Origin: Nilaparvata lugens
Taxonomy: Eukaryota > Arthropoda > Insecta > Hemiptera > Delphacidae
Assembly (NCBI RefSeq): GCF_014356525.2
Contig: NC_052507.1
Coordinates: 41,955,295-42,019,294, forward strand
Direction of reading: 5' to 3'
DNA length: 64,000 nucleotides
Below the pieces are notes generated by a model, which did no database searches, had not been told where the DNA came from, and worked only from the letters and a program-made list of their open reading frames with translations. Position numbers and translations under genes: made by a program. This document shows positions 36,201 to 47,263 of this stretch, piece after piece (within the stretch, counting starts at the first letter, position 1; every line of letters starts with the position of its first letter).

Positions 36201-37328
36201 TTTTTGCAAGAAAATAGATGTAAACAATGTAGGGAAGGGTTGGTACAGGTCAGGGTCGGGTGAACGCTAACGACAATATTTATTTGTTTTTTTTTCACGG
36301 TCAGACAGGACTAACTCTGTTGTCACGGGCAAGTCGAAACAGTTACAACAAGACTGGTCATGAATATTTTAATCGTAGTAAACATTTATCCGAAGATTGT
36401 TTGGTTGTGTGCGGGGGAGGGTCGGGTTATCTGGTCCGGCGAGACGATTTTCACGTGAACCACCGGTCACTCCGGTTTGCCCCGTTCTGGTGAGGGGGTG
36501 TTATGAAATATTGTGAGTGAGGGTGTCTAGCTTACCACCCTTTCATCCAACGCATCCCTTCATTACAGGTGCCCTCCTATCCTTCCCCAGTATTAGATTA
36601 AACGTCTTCGGTGTTTCTCTTTTCTATTGAAGGGCGGTCTCTATACAATTGGAGCAACGGTTTCTTCAACTGCTATCCAGTTACAACATCCAATATCATA
36701 ATCAAATCTTATTATGTTGGTCTAAGAGATAGAATATCCAATAATGGTGTTGGATATCACTTCTCTCGATGAAATGAATAGGATATTATTCGATGATTGG
36801 TAACATTGTACATCGTTCCAGAAAAATCACCTTACAATGCACGAATTGAATATTTTCACTTGTAGCATGAATTATTGGACTAGTGAGATTGACGTTCAAC
36901 TGTCAGAGTTCCTTATGGATAACATAAAATTTTCTATTTTTTTTAAATAAAATAGCAGAAAAAACTTTAAAGTTTGTAATATAAATTAAAACAGGAGACA
37001 CAATACATAAAAAGATTGAAAACACTTAAAAACTCACATTATAAACGGAAATTTTCGGGAACTGAGTCCCCTTTCTCAACCGAGCAGAGAGTGGCTCAGT
37101 TTGAAATCCAACGGTTAGGACCACAGAGCACGGAAAATCAATTGTAGCAGTAGAAACCACAGATTACACGGTGCAGACGGATGGAGAGAAAAAGGGCACA
37201 GATTCAGGGGACATTATGGGGTATTTAGGGGGCGGTTACAAACGGGAGAATTAAGATCTGAGTGGGTTATGAATAAGGAAAGGTGTAGCTTATGAATTGA
37301 TGGAAAAAATGAAATTTAAAATTAGAAA
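33204..37328. other. Unassigned sequence
   Basis: AT-rich DNA without a supported gene. A degenerate stretch at 36030-36125 (AAAGCCTGTTGTTCCTTTCC then AATGTATAAATAAATTG) resembles one at 15830-15900 (TAAGCCTGTTGTCTTCTTCC) and may be an old retroelement tail. GC-richer patches lie at 33850-34010 and 36390-36500. No exon could be supported. Confidence 0.35.
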
Positions 37329-38142
37329 TCAAAAAAGAATTAGACTAAAATATTGAACTTTGACTTTGAAGCATTGGTCAAAGTTCTTGTTGTGCTCAGA
37401 GCCATGGGTAGGGATGGGTAGGGAAGTATAATTTTTAAAGGAAGCCCTGTGATTGTTGATCCGGAGGTTTAGGGCAGTGGTGGTTTCACCTATGTAGAAG
37501 GCAGGACAGAAGTTGCAGGAAAGGAGGTAGATGCAATTTTTGGAGATGCAATTACTGGATTGATGGATTTGGTGGGTGTAGTTGGTGATAGGACTGGTAA
37601 AGGAAATGGAAGAATCAGTGATAGGACAGGTTTTACAGCGGGGGCGTTTGCAAGGTAGGGTACCAGGTGAAGTTGGGATTTCATCAGAGGTGAGTGATTT
37701 GTTTTTACTGAGAATTTTCTTGAGGTTGGGAGGTTGCTTATAAATGAGGGTGGGTGGCTGCTGGAAAAGGTGTTTGTTAGAGAGATTGGAGGAGACGACA
37801 TGGAACAGTTCTTTAAGGACAGGTTTGAGGTTTTCGATTCCAGGGAAGTAGGTGGTACAGAGCGTTGGAGTTTGTGGGATTTGGGAATTTTTGTGGGCAC
37901 TAATCCATGCCAGTTTTGGAAGAGATTTGTTCCTGTAACAACCTATCAGGATAGTTACATTTCAGGAGGGATTGGTTGAGTTTTTTGAGGGTACTGGTCA
38001 AGATGGTGGGGATCACTGCAATTTTTTGGCCTCGGATTGAGAGGGAACGTGGGAGGGATCTTTTGATGTGGTAGGTATATGTAAAGATTATAATAATTCT
38101 AATTTGTTGTAGTTGAGGTATAGTATTCGTTTTATTGAGCAA
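37329..38142 (-). pseudogene. Penelope-like element, C-terminal GIY-YIG endonuclease fragment
   Basis: Two minus-strand frames join near 37900 through a frameshift. The upstream piece (38142-37900) gives RSLPRSLSIRGQKIAVIPTI. The downstream piece, open to a stop at 37329, contains YFPGIENLKPVLKELF, then PCKRPRCKTCP, then NCIYLLSCNFCPAFYIGETT and ALNLRINNHRASF. The Cys-x-x-Cys-Pro region followed by IYLLSC, YIGET and the LRIN-HR segment is the layout of the Penelope-type GIY-YIG endonuclease, which nicks target DNA for retrotransposition (family knowledge). The Tyr-Ile-Gly and Arg of the fold are present; the first motif is degenerate (Cys-Ile-Tyr). The reverse transcriptase that should precede it to the right is missing, so the copy is truncated and dead. 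Confidence 0.8.
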
Positions 38143-39221
38143 ATAATAAACACATTGGAATTTTGTGTATGTTCTAGCTAACAGTCTATATACTTGACTC
38201 GCACTGTGATCAATAGATTAAGATTCGATTGTAAGGAAGATTTATTGGAAACTATTATTTTTAGGTAGAATTGGAAATTCAGTTTTCATCCAGCAACAGA
38301 GATCTGCGATGAACTGCATCTGATAATGGGAGTGATCTGGAAATGTCAGCACCACCATCAATCTAATTGAATGAGAATTACTCCATATTCTGTTGGGTAT
38401 AAAATGAATTGAGAGGAGAGTGGTAATAATTCTTATTGAGATTTGTAGTTTTGCCAGCTAGGTTGGTCGATCGGTCTAAATCGGTGAATCCATCTCACAC
38501 CCAACAGTGACAGTAAACCGTGGAAATATATTTCCTATACGTTCTAATGGTATTATTCATACTCATTCGGCCAGGCTGAGTGTAAATAGCTGTTATGTGC
38601 GAATCCAGCGTTAAACCCCTTAGCAAGTGTGCCCACAAGGGGGGGGGGGTTGAACGCAGACGTCTTCCAATTTCTTGGGGAGGGGTGCTTAAAATCACAA
38701 ATTCATGCTTAAAATCAAATAAAGTCTTGAGTCCTAAAATCGAAAAAAGTCTTGAGTCGAAAAAAACGTTGTAGAAAAAGACTTTATTTTATAGGAGGAT
38801 GGAGGTAGAAGCTGAGTTTTCTTTTGAGGGGGCGTTTATACAGTCTTCTACCTTGCCTTCAGTCTTCTACCACAGCCTGGTCTTGGGTTCAAGTCCCACC
38901 GGTATACATGAACGTTTGATCATCTCATCATCATCCACGCACTGATTTATTCCACATGAATAAGTACAGAGCTTATTATGTAGGCATCAACTGCGATGAA
39001 AATTTTTTTTGAGATTAAGGAAATGATCAAGCTAGTAAACAATTAATGCAAAAACCTAAAATGTTTCTCAGTACTACCATAGAGAAAAGAAGTTAAGCAT
39101 GATCTTATGCTATCCTTTCTCTATGATGCAACTCATGTTCAAAATATCTCCATTTTTTCAGACCTCAACTCAATATCCACAGTTCTTGTTATCCTGGGAC
39201 TCAATTGAAGGTCATTGAAGA
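38143..39221. other. Unassigned sequence
   Basis: No gene was recognised. A run of G at 38640-38650 and the doubled phrase AAAGTCTTGAGTC (about 38720 and 38748) are the only notable features. Confidence 0.4.
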
Positions 39222-39480
39222 ATGAAATAAAACTATCTTTATTCTCCTTCGTAGAAAGTACAAACAATATACAATATACATATACAAAACTTGAAGAAGG
39301 TTCCTCACATGGGCAAAGCCTGTATGCGAGGAACTAGTTCTCTACAAATCCAAATACTTGAATATACAATGATAGATATGACAATGATAAAACACAAATG
39401 AGAACAAAACAATGTCAACCAATAATAAGCACTAAACCATAACAAATTACCAAAACAAAAGAAACAGAGCAATTACTATT
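39222..39480 (-). repeat. LINE 3' untranslated fragment
   Basis: Read on the minus strand, this contains GGCTTTGCCCATGTGAGGAA and ends GAGAATAAAGATAGTTTTAT, an AATAAA signal with a tail. It resembles the 3' end of a planthopper-type LINE; no coding part remains. Confidence 0.5.
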
Positions 39481-39519
39481 GATTGTTTTTTCTCTTTAGG
39501 ACTACTTTTAATAAATATA

Positions 39520-39600
39520 AAAATAAATACTCAGTACCCCTCTAAATTATTTTGTCACAACATGTTTCGGACATTAAAGCCATTTTCAAGTGATTTGAAA
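39520..39600 (+). repeat. Short dispersed repeat serving as LINE target, copy P (left half)
   Basis: It reads AAATACTCAGTACCCCTCTA, AATTATTTTGTCACAACATG, then TTTCGGACATTAAAGCCATT and so on to the duplicated AGTGATTTGAAA. The same sequence, inverted, flanks the other LINE (45805-45860 and 43089-43111). Confidence 0.8.
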
Positions 39601-42600
39601 GTATAGTTTTAGAAATCTAGGATGTATTATCGATGTTTGTCATTTCAACGCTGAGGGCATGAGTAGGTCAAAAGGTGAGTGTCTGAGTAAAATATCCATC
39701 CAAAACCAAGTCGATGTATTGGCAATCCAGGAAACACATATTGAGGAACCGGAGAAAAGTACAAGAAGCAATATACCAGGATACAAATTGGTGGATGCTG
39801 TTGGGCACAAAGTCTATGGAATAGCAACCCATGTGCGAGAGGATATTCACAATGTAGCTGTGACTCATAAGAGCTGTGATAATAATATATTAAATTCTTG
39901 CAATAGAAATATCTGGAGTTGAAATTGTGAACATAATATATAAACCTCCCAATACGCAGTGGAGCACATTGGTACAACCAACATTTTTGAGCATCCTGTT
40001 CTCTATGTTGGGGATTTCAACAGCCACCATAGAGAGTGGGGATATGCAGCCAATGATAGAAACGGAGAAAGACTGGCCTGCTGGGCTGAAACCAACAACT
40101 TGTCCCTTGTATTCGATGCAAATGACTTTAGCACATTCCACTCTGCTCATTGGCGTCGTGAGTACTCTCCAGATCTGAGTTTCTGTTCAAGCGACCAATC
40201 TGCTCAGCCCGTGCATATGGTGAGGTAAGTATTGGGTGATTTCCCACGTTCGCAGCATCGTCCAATCTTGCTATCTGTATGTAGTCAAATACCAGTGATA
40301 AGATCTTGCTCCCAACCAAGATGGAATTTCTCTAGAGCTGATTGGAATGCCTTCACCACCAGGCTTGAATCTTTTATCAGATTTATTCCTCCTACAGTGA
40401 AGAACTATGATCGTTTTGTGAAACTGACTATATCCTTAGCAAAGAAATCAATTCCAAGAGGTTTCAAAAAAGAATACAATCCGGGCTGGGATCAAGTTTG
40501 TGAAAATCCTTACAATGGGTTCAATGTAACTGGAAGCCCCGCTACTACTGACCTCCTCTTTCAAAACCTGAACAAGTCACGAAGAGATAAGTGGTTAAAA
40601 ACTGTCGAGGCATGGAATTTTACACATAGTAGCCGAAAGGTCTGGTCTTTGCTGAGGAAACTATATACTGGTAGCACAATCAAGGAAAAGACAGGCTTGC
40701 AACCAAATCCGGATGCAATCGCAAAGCACATTATGAGCCTTTCTGCTGCCTTTCTGCTTTGAGTCAGCTCACCACCCATCTGATAGAAACATTTTTAGTG
40801 AGCTAAATTATATAAAAAAGAGTAGGCAGGCTCCTCCAAAAACATCAAAAGAATTCACCATAGATGAGCTTAACAGGGCTATCATGTCCTTGTCTATTGG
40901 CAAGGCGGCTGGATTGGACAACGTCTTTCCTGAGTTTCTGAAATATACTGGCCCCAAGTTAGGCAGTGACTATGTTGCTTTTTCAATGATATATTGATAA
41001 CTGATACCTTACCCAATGTTTTCAGAAAAAACAAAGATAATGGCAGTTTTGAAACCAGGTAAAGACGAAATGTGTGTTAAGAATTATCGCCCAATAGCCC
41101 TTCTAAGTGTATGCTATAAGCTGATGGAGCACCTTCTCTATAATAGACTGTGTCCAGTTCTCAATGCAAGCATTCCAAGTGAGCAAGCTGGTTTCAGGCA
41201 TGGCCTTAACTGCTGCGACCAGGTCCTTGCTTTAACAGCTTTGATTGAACCTAGTTTTGAGAAGAACATGAAAACCTCAGCTGAATCTATAGATCTTTCT
41301 TCGGCTTACGACACAGTTTGGAGAAAGGTCCTGTTGGTCAAGCTTTACAGAGTGGTCCCATGTAAATCCCTGCTGCGTCTTGTTAATGCCATGCTTAGCG
41401 ACTGGTTGATAAAGGTGTATGCTGGCCAACAAGAAAGTCGTTTCAGGACCTCAAGAGATGGCCTCCCACAGGGTTCAGTACTTGCCCCTCTTCTGTTCAA
41501 TATTTACACTGCTGACATGCCAGAAACAAAGTCTAGGAAATTTATATATGCAGACGACATTGCTCTGGCCACTCAGACAAGGAGCTGGAGGAAACCGGAG
41601 TGACACTCATGAATGACCTCTCCTTCCTCAAAGACCATTTTAGGACCTGGAAGCTCAAGCCAAATCCAAACAAGACTGAAGTGTCCTGTTTCCATCTGAA
41701 CAACAAGCTTGCTAATGCAAAACTTGAGATGTTTTTCAATGATGTTAAGCTCAAACACAACGAGCAGCCCCAGTACCTGGGAGTCACATTGGATCGCTCA
41801 TTAACATTCAAGAGTCACCTATTAAAGATCGCAGCCAAGGTGAGAACCAGAGTCAACATTGTGAAGCACTTCGCTGGCTCCTCCGGGGGGGCAGATGCAA
41901 GAACTCTGCAAACTTCTGCACTGTCACTGGTCTATTCAGCTGCAGAGTATTGTGCCCCAGTATGGCTTAATAGTGCACATGTCAGAGGTGTTGATGTTGA
42001 GCTCAACAGGGCCATGAGGATAGTTAGTGGCACACTCATGGCAACGTCGACACCATGGCTTCCGGTGCTTTGCAATGTTGCTCCTCCTGAAATACGACGC
42101 AGGCAGGCTCTGATAAGAGAATATGAGAAAATCACGAAAGGGCCACAACTGCCAATCATGTAGGATCTTCTGCCTGGTCTTACTTGGCTGAAGTCGCGTC
42201 ACCCTCCAATGTGAACAGCTTCCCAGCTGATAGCTCGGTGACTAGAGCTTGGAATGAAGCTTGGCTGAGCTTTCATGGCCAGAATAAGAAGTTGGTGAGC
42301 GATCCAACTTTACCTGTGGGTGGTATGAGAGAATGGGCTCTCACTAATCGTTTCCGCACGGGTGTGGGAAGATGCAGCTACTGGCGGACCAAATGGGGCC
42401 TAGCAAATGATGGGACATGTAATTGTTGAGCCGAGATCCAGTCCATGAGTCACCATTATTGAGGAATGCCCCCTGCATCTTTTCCCGGGTGGAATGGTGG
42501 GCCTTCACGGCGGCGGCAGTGAGGCATTGAACTGGCTGGGCGAGCTGGATTTGGTTTTGTAGCTTCGGGTATCAGCTTCACTTCATCTTCATAGCTTAAT

Positions 42601-42726
42601 TGTTGAACTATTTATACTTTTAAACCATCTCTGTGTATTTTGAAATATTGACGTGAGCACTATTTTTTGCTCTATTGTTTTTAATTTGTGTAGCTGACAG
42701 GGAACCATACCATATATTATTTATAT
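39601..42726 (+). mobile_element. Non-LTR retrotransposon (LINE), insertion bounded by a 12-bp target duplication
   Basis: AGTGATTTGAAA occurs at 39589-39600 and again at 42727-42738, directly before and after the element. It carries endonuclease, reverse transcriptase and a C-terminal Cys/His region in broken frames (separate entry). After 42727 the interrupted repeat continues as AATAAATACTGCTGG. Confidence 0.85.
39620..42480 (+). pseudogene. LINE polyprotein remnant: endonuclease and reverse transcriptase
   Basis: On the plus strand the pieces appear in the expected order. Endonuclease: VCHFNAEGMSRSK, then DVLAIQETH near 39713 and YVGDFNSHHREWG near 40005. Linker: 40232-40762. Reverse transcriptase: KPGKDEMCVKNYRPIALLSV near 41055, GLPQGSVLAPLLFNIY near 41460 and YADDIALATQ near 41548. 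Then VTLDRSLTFKSHL near 41790 and an end region NDGTCNC, followed by a damaged Cys/His stretch near 42410-42480. At least six frameshifts or stops interrupt it (near 39900, 40230, 40760, 41000, 41600 and 42160). The catalytic YADD is intact, but the gene cannot make one protein. It looks like a Jockey/I-superfamily element; the clade is not decided. Confidence 0.88.
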
Positions 42727-42738
42727 AGTGATTTGAAA

Positions 42739-43111
42739 ATAAATACTGCTGGAAGATTCTTATTTTTAATCATGTGTCACCATGACACATGATCATTACT
42801 AATACTTCATTATATGAAGTATATTCATATAATTTCATATAATTTTATGAACTAGGACTGTAAATTTTGGATTTAAATTTGCATGATTCTATCAAAAATC
42901 AATTAATATAATTGTATACAATGCTAATGAACAATGAGAAGTTCAGATTATATCAACTAATAATGAATCTTTCAAATTAAAATAATGAATAATTTTATCA
43001 GGGTGTCTAATTGAATTACATTTTTTTTTATCTCTGTTTAATTTGTTTTTTATCTCTGCATAAATATGTGAAAAAACATGAATATGCCTCTTTAATGTCC
43101 GAAACATGTTG
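42739..43111. other. Sequence between two LINE insertions
   Basis: It contains the palindromic ATCATGTGTCACCATGACAC ATGAT-type hairpin near 42770-42794 and, at 43089-43111, the inverted repeat half CTTTAATGTCCGAAACATGT TG. No gene was found. Confidence 0.5.
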
Positions 43112-45804
43112 TTTTTTTTTATTATAACTTCCATTAAAACTAGTCACTAGGACTAACCATTAATTTTGTTCTCTTATTTCTTATCCTAAAATATTAATTT
43201 TCATTGCTAAAGTCTTCCAGTGAAGCCTACAGTTCTAATCTATAATATTCTTCTACTTTAAATTCTTTCGCTACACATTTATTTAATTTATACTTTTTTC
43301 ACTTCACAAGCACTACACCAACTCGAAGGGCTTTGTTCTCTTCAACCTCCTTGTGAGTTCAGTGCTGTTTAGGAGTTGGATGACTTCGGTGTTGTCGTGT
43401 TGATGAAGACGTGACTCATGATGGGCTGCCAATCGTCTTATTTCACTGGTCACATAGGGGATGTGTAGATCTCGGTGCAAATCGCTGTTCCTTATGTACC
43501 AGGGCGCATTCACCATGTTCCGCAGTACTTTGTTTTGGAATGTTTGAATCTGATTGATGTTAGATGTTCTAGAGCAGCCCCAAAGCTGAATTCCATACGT
43601 CCAGACAGGTTTTAGAATTTGTTTATAAATCAATATTTTGTTGTCCAATGAGAGTTGTGATTGTCTGCCCAACAGCCGAAAGATTTTACTGTATTTGAGT
43701 CCCAGCTCACTCCTTTTCATCTTGATATGCTCTTTCCATTTCAACTTGGCATCAAGAGTCATTCCAAGGTATTTTGCTGAGTTGCTGTGTGGTACTACAT
43801 TCCCATTTAGATTCATACGAATTGGATCATTGATATTTTTGTTTTTGAAGTTGATATGAATGGACTTCATCTCATTCAATCGGATTCTCAATTTCTTTGT
43901 CCAGTCACTGGATTTGTTGCTAGCATTCTGTAGTTTTGTGGCTGCTTCTTGTACTGTTTCTCCTTCTGCCAGTATTGCAGTATCATCAGCAAAAGTAGCT
44001 ATTGTCACTGCATCCAATTCAGGTAGATAGCTTGTGTACAGCACATAAAGAACTGGTCCAAGAACACTACCTTGTGGAACTCCAGCCCTTATTTCCTTTA
44101 ATTCAGAGACGTCATCACCTTGTTTTACTTTGAACAATCTGTTAGTGATGTATGATTTTAAAAGTTTTACAAGTGGAGTGGGAAGAATTTTATGAAGTTT
44201 ATTGATCAGTCCTCCATGCCACACTTTGTCAAATGCCTGTGCCACATCAAGGAAGATTGCTGAGCATATACATTTTTCCTCTAATGAATTCTCTATTACA
44301 TTAGTGATTCTATGTACTTGGTCCAGGGTTGAGTGCTTCTGCCTGAAACCAAATTGATGGGCTGGTATCAGATTCCTGCTACTTATGATGGGAGCCAATC
44401 TCTTCATTAGCAATTTCTCAAAAAGCTTTGAAATTACAGGTAGAAGAGATATTGGGCGGTACGATTTTGCTTCTTGAGGACATTTCCCAGGCTTTTGCAG
44501 CAAAATGACTTCTGCCACCTTCCAAATTGAAGGAAAATGCTGTAATCGGAGTGATGCATTGAATAAATATGTTAGCATGATAATACCTTTCCTTGGAAGT
44601 TTCTTCAAGATTTCACCTGTAATCAGATCAAACCCAGGTGCTTTTTTGGTATTCAGATTATTTTTTATTTCTCCTTGAACCTCATTTATAGAAACTAGAT
44701 CAATCTCTGTATCTAAATCATCTATTATATCATCTTCAGGATCAATTTCAGATTGAATGTTGTTTGGCTGAAAGATTTCCTCTAGATGATTAGCAAATAT
44801 ATCTGCCTTTTCTCTGTTATTTCTTGCCCAAGTACCATCTGGTTTTCTGATTGGAGGGGATTGTGATATTGGTCGCTTGATTCTTTTTGTTGCTTTCCAT
44901 AATGAATAATCTGTACTGGCATCAGCTGTCAAATTTTGAAGGTAGTTATTAATGGACTCCTCAGTTAGTTTCCTTATCTCTCTTCTCAATTGTTGTGTTT
45001 TGTTATTCAATATATTTTTGTCAGCAGGATCACGAGTTTGTTACCATCTTCTTCTTTCCCTTCGTTTCTCTAAAACAAGTTGTCGAATCTCCAGTGAGTA
45101 ATTGCATCCTTTTGTTTTCCTGGTGTATTGTCTAGTGTTTTTCCAGGCTGATTTCTGGATTTGCCACATGAAATTTTCTGCGGCTTCATCTAACTTCTCA
45201 GCTGTTCTAAGTGAAATATTCAAGTTGATTTCATTCTCCAAATCCACTTTGAAAGCTTCCCAGTCTGTTGTTCTGTTGACTAACATTGGTCTGTCTTCTT
45301 TCTTTATTATTCGCTCACTGAGTGTGAGAATTACAGCTGAATGATCAGAATCCAGGTCAAAGCTCTCTCCAATGTCAATAAAATTACTGGATATTCTCTT
45401 TGTTATGAAGAAATCTAGAAGATCTAGAGTTTCATTCAAATCTGTTGGCCAATAAGTAGGTGTCCCTGTTGAATGGAATTCGCAGCCCAGCTCCTGGATA
45501 GCCTCTCTGAGTTCTTTTCCTTTGGTAGTTGTGAGTCTTGAACCCCAATCCTTATGCTTGGCATTAAAATCTCCACCCACTATGAATCTATCTCCAAGCT
45601 GATGAAGAATACTGGTATAATCATTTTTCTTTAAATTGTAACATGGTGGGAAATATGCAGCTCCAACAAGTATTTTCTGGTTGATAGACTCTATTCCAAC
45701 TACAGTTAGCTTTATTTCATTACTTTGAATACTGGAGTCTTCATAGTGTTTAATACTCTCCTTCACTATTACAGCACTTCCACCTCTTGCTTGATTTTGA
45801 GGAT
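43112..45804 (-). mobile_element. 5'-truncated Jockey-like LINE with target-site duplication
   Basis: GAAACATGTTG lies at 43101-43111 and at 45805-45815, flanking the element. At 43112 the minus-strand copy ends in a short A run after AAGTTATAAT. At 45804 it begins inside the endonuclease domain, so the 5' end was lost at insertion, as is usual for LINEs. The flanks outside belong to the same dispersed repeat as at 39520-39600, in opposite orientation. Confidence 0.88.
43313..45010 (-). pseudogene. Jockey-like reverse transcriptase ORF
   Basis: A 565-codon open frame on the minus strand. The linker and first motifs are KKAPGFDLITGEILKKLP, EVILLQKPGK and YRPISLLPVISKLFEKLL. The middle motifs are HQFGFRQKHSTLDQVHR and FLDVAQAFDKVWHGGL. 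The catalytic part is AGVPQGSVLGPVLYVLY and ATFADDTAILAEG, then KYLGMTLDAKLKWKEH and WTYGIQLWGCS. The FADD catalytic box is intact and the length to the stop at 43313 is what is expected for a Jockey reverse transcriptase part. It is separated from the endonuclease (45041-45811) by one frameshift near 45010-45041. It makes DNA from element RNA at a nicked target (family knowledge). It is dead because of the truncation and the frameshift. Confidence 0.92.
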
Positions 45805-45811
45805 GAAACAT
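45041..45811 (-). pseudogene. Jockey-like endonuclease part, 5'-truncated
   Basis: The frame begins inside the AP-endonuclease domain at ARGGSAVIVKESIKHYED. It continues through AYFPPCYNLKKNDY and IVGGDFNAKHKDWGSR, with the catalytic DSDHSAVI. The N-terminal third with the first catalytic residues is missing. The first codons overlap the target repeat, so they are not element sequence. A frameshift separates it from the reverse transcriptase downstream. Confidence 0.9.
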
Positions 45812-45860
45812 GTTGTGACAAAATAATTTGAAATGGTACTGAGATTTATTTACAAGACAC
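45805..45860 (-). repeat. Short dispersed repeat serving as LINE target, copy M
   Basis: On the minus strand it reads AAATAAATCTCAGTACCATT, TCAAATTATTTTGTCACAAC and then ATGTTTC, matching 39520-39570 with few differences. Confidence 0.8.
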
Positions 45861-46457
45861 TATTATTACTTTATTACTTACAGATGTGAAATGATAATTA
45901 AAGGTATTAGGATACCACAAGTAATTAATTAATATAAATTAAAACCTAAAAGAGACATCCCAATTTACACTCAAAATCCCTCAACTCACCGCACACATTA
46001 AATTTCGTATAAATTCATTTGAGCTTCCCTATTTAAATGTTTTATTTCAATTTTTATCCATATTCTATATTCATTTTTAATATTATTGCATACCTACTTG
46101 AGTTCTCATCACACTACTCGACCACTATCGATCAGAATAAATTGATAGTATATAATTCTCCATTTCTTCACGATTCATACTTGAATTGCGTTTACACCAA
46201 ATCCTTATGGATTCTATAAGATTGAACATAACTTATCATACACATGATGATCATATGTGTTTGTCTATCTTCGTTGAATCTAATAGAATCTAGAAAGATT
46301 AAGTTATTAACGTATTGTTAATAGCTTTGGTGTAAACGCGGCTTAAAAGTATCCTTTGTTGACAATTTGATTGAAATGGCTTATTTTATTATTTCCGGGA
46401 TTTTAATAAGGAGAATAATGAGAATAATAATTTTAAAATAATTCATTTCCATTGCCG
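45861..46457. other. Unassigned sequence left of the LTR element
   Basis: AT-rich, with no coding frame. A palindromic stretch ACACATGATGATCATATGTG lies near 46239-46258. The flank immediately beside the LTR is CATTTCCATTGCCG. Confidence 0.4.
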
Positions 46458-47263
46458 TGCTACCAATTTTTCCTTAAACGGTTGGAATAGCATTTAACAC
46501 CTATCACCTAAGGAAAGTTGTCGGCTCCAATAAAATAGATTCTTGATGAACTGTGAATGGATCTATTGCCTATGAATGAGAAATCCAGTTTTCAGAGCAA
46601 ATTAACTTATAATCTTCAGATGAAAATACACAAAATACAGAAAGAGAAAATATCTTAAGACTAATTATTTCAAGAGTTATTACGAACTAAAATACTTATC
46701 TAGTTTACAGTTGAAACACAGTGGCTATTGGCTTTACTACATTAACAACTAAATCTGACCAAAACAGAACAAAATTTTATATAAAACTCAATCTACAACA
46801 TTAATAAACGAAAATGATTTAGAGCAAAACTCTACGACAACAGTACTTGTAGCAAGCCATTTTTCAGAAGAGAAGGAAGGGCTGAACAGGAAAAGCAAAG
46901 TTGAAAGTCACCAAACCAACGCCCTGTTCAATATCGATCTCCACAGACATGTCATCAAAAAATTATAACTTATAAGTTTAGAATTCACATTCTACATCTG
47001 TTCTCAATAAAACTTTAATTTGAAAATGTTATTTTAAATTTTATATATATATATCATCTCTATTTAACTAAACCATTTATCTTTTTAATTCTGTCAACCC
47101 AGCCTCGGTGACACCATGGAACAATGCAACAAACATTTACGATAATAAATTCTCCGTCAAAAAGTTTATCCGTCTATTGATAACTCTGACATTTACTATA
47201 AAGTTCCATAGATCTCGAATTGAAGATTCGATTTAAATGTGAGAAGAAAAATGTAATATTACA
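46458..47263 (-). repeat. 3' LTR
   Basis: 806 bp; by eye it differs from the other LTR by about five substitutions and a 2-bp change in a (TA)n run. It is bounded on its inner side by the purine tract at about 47264-47280. Confidence 0.9.
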
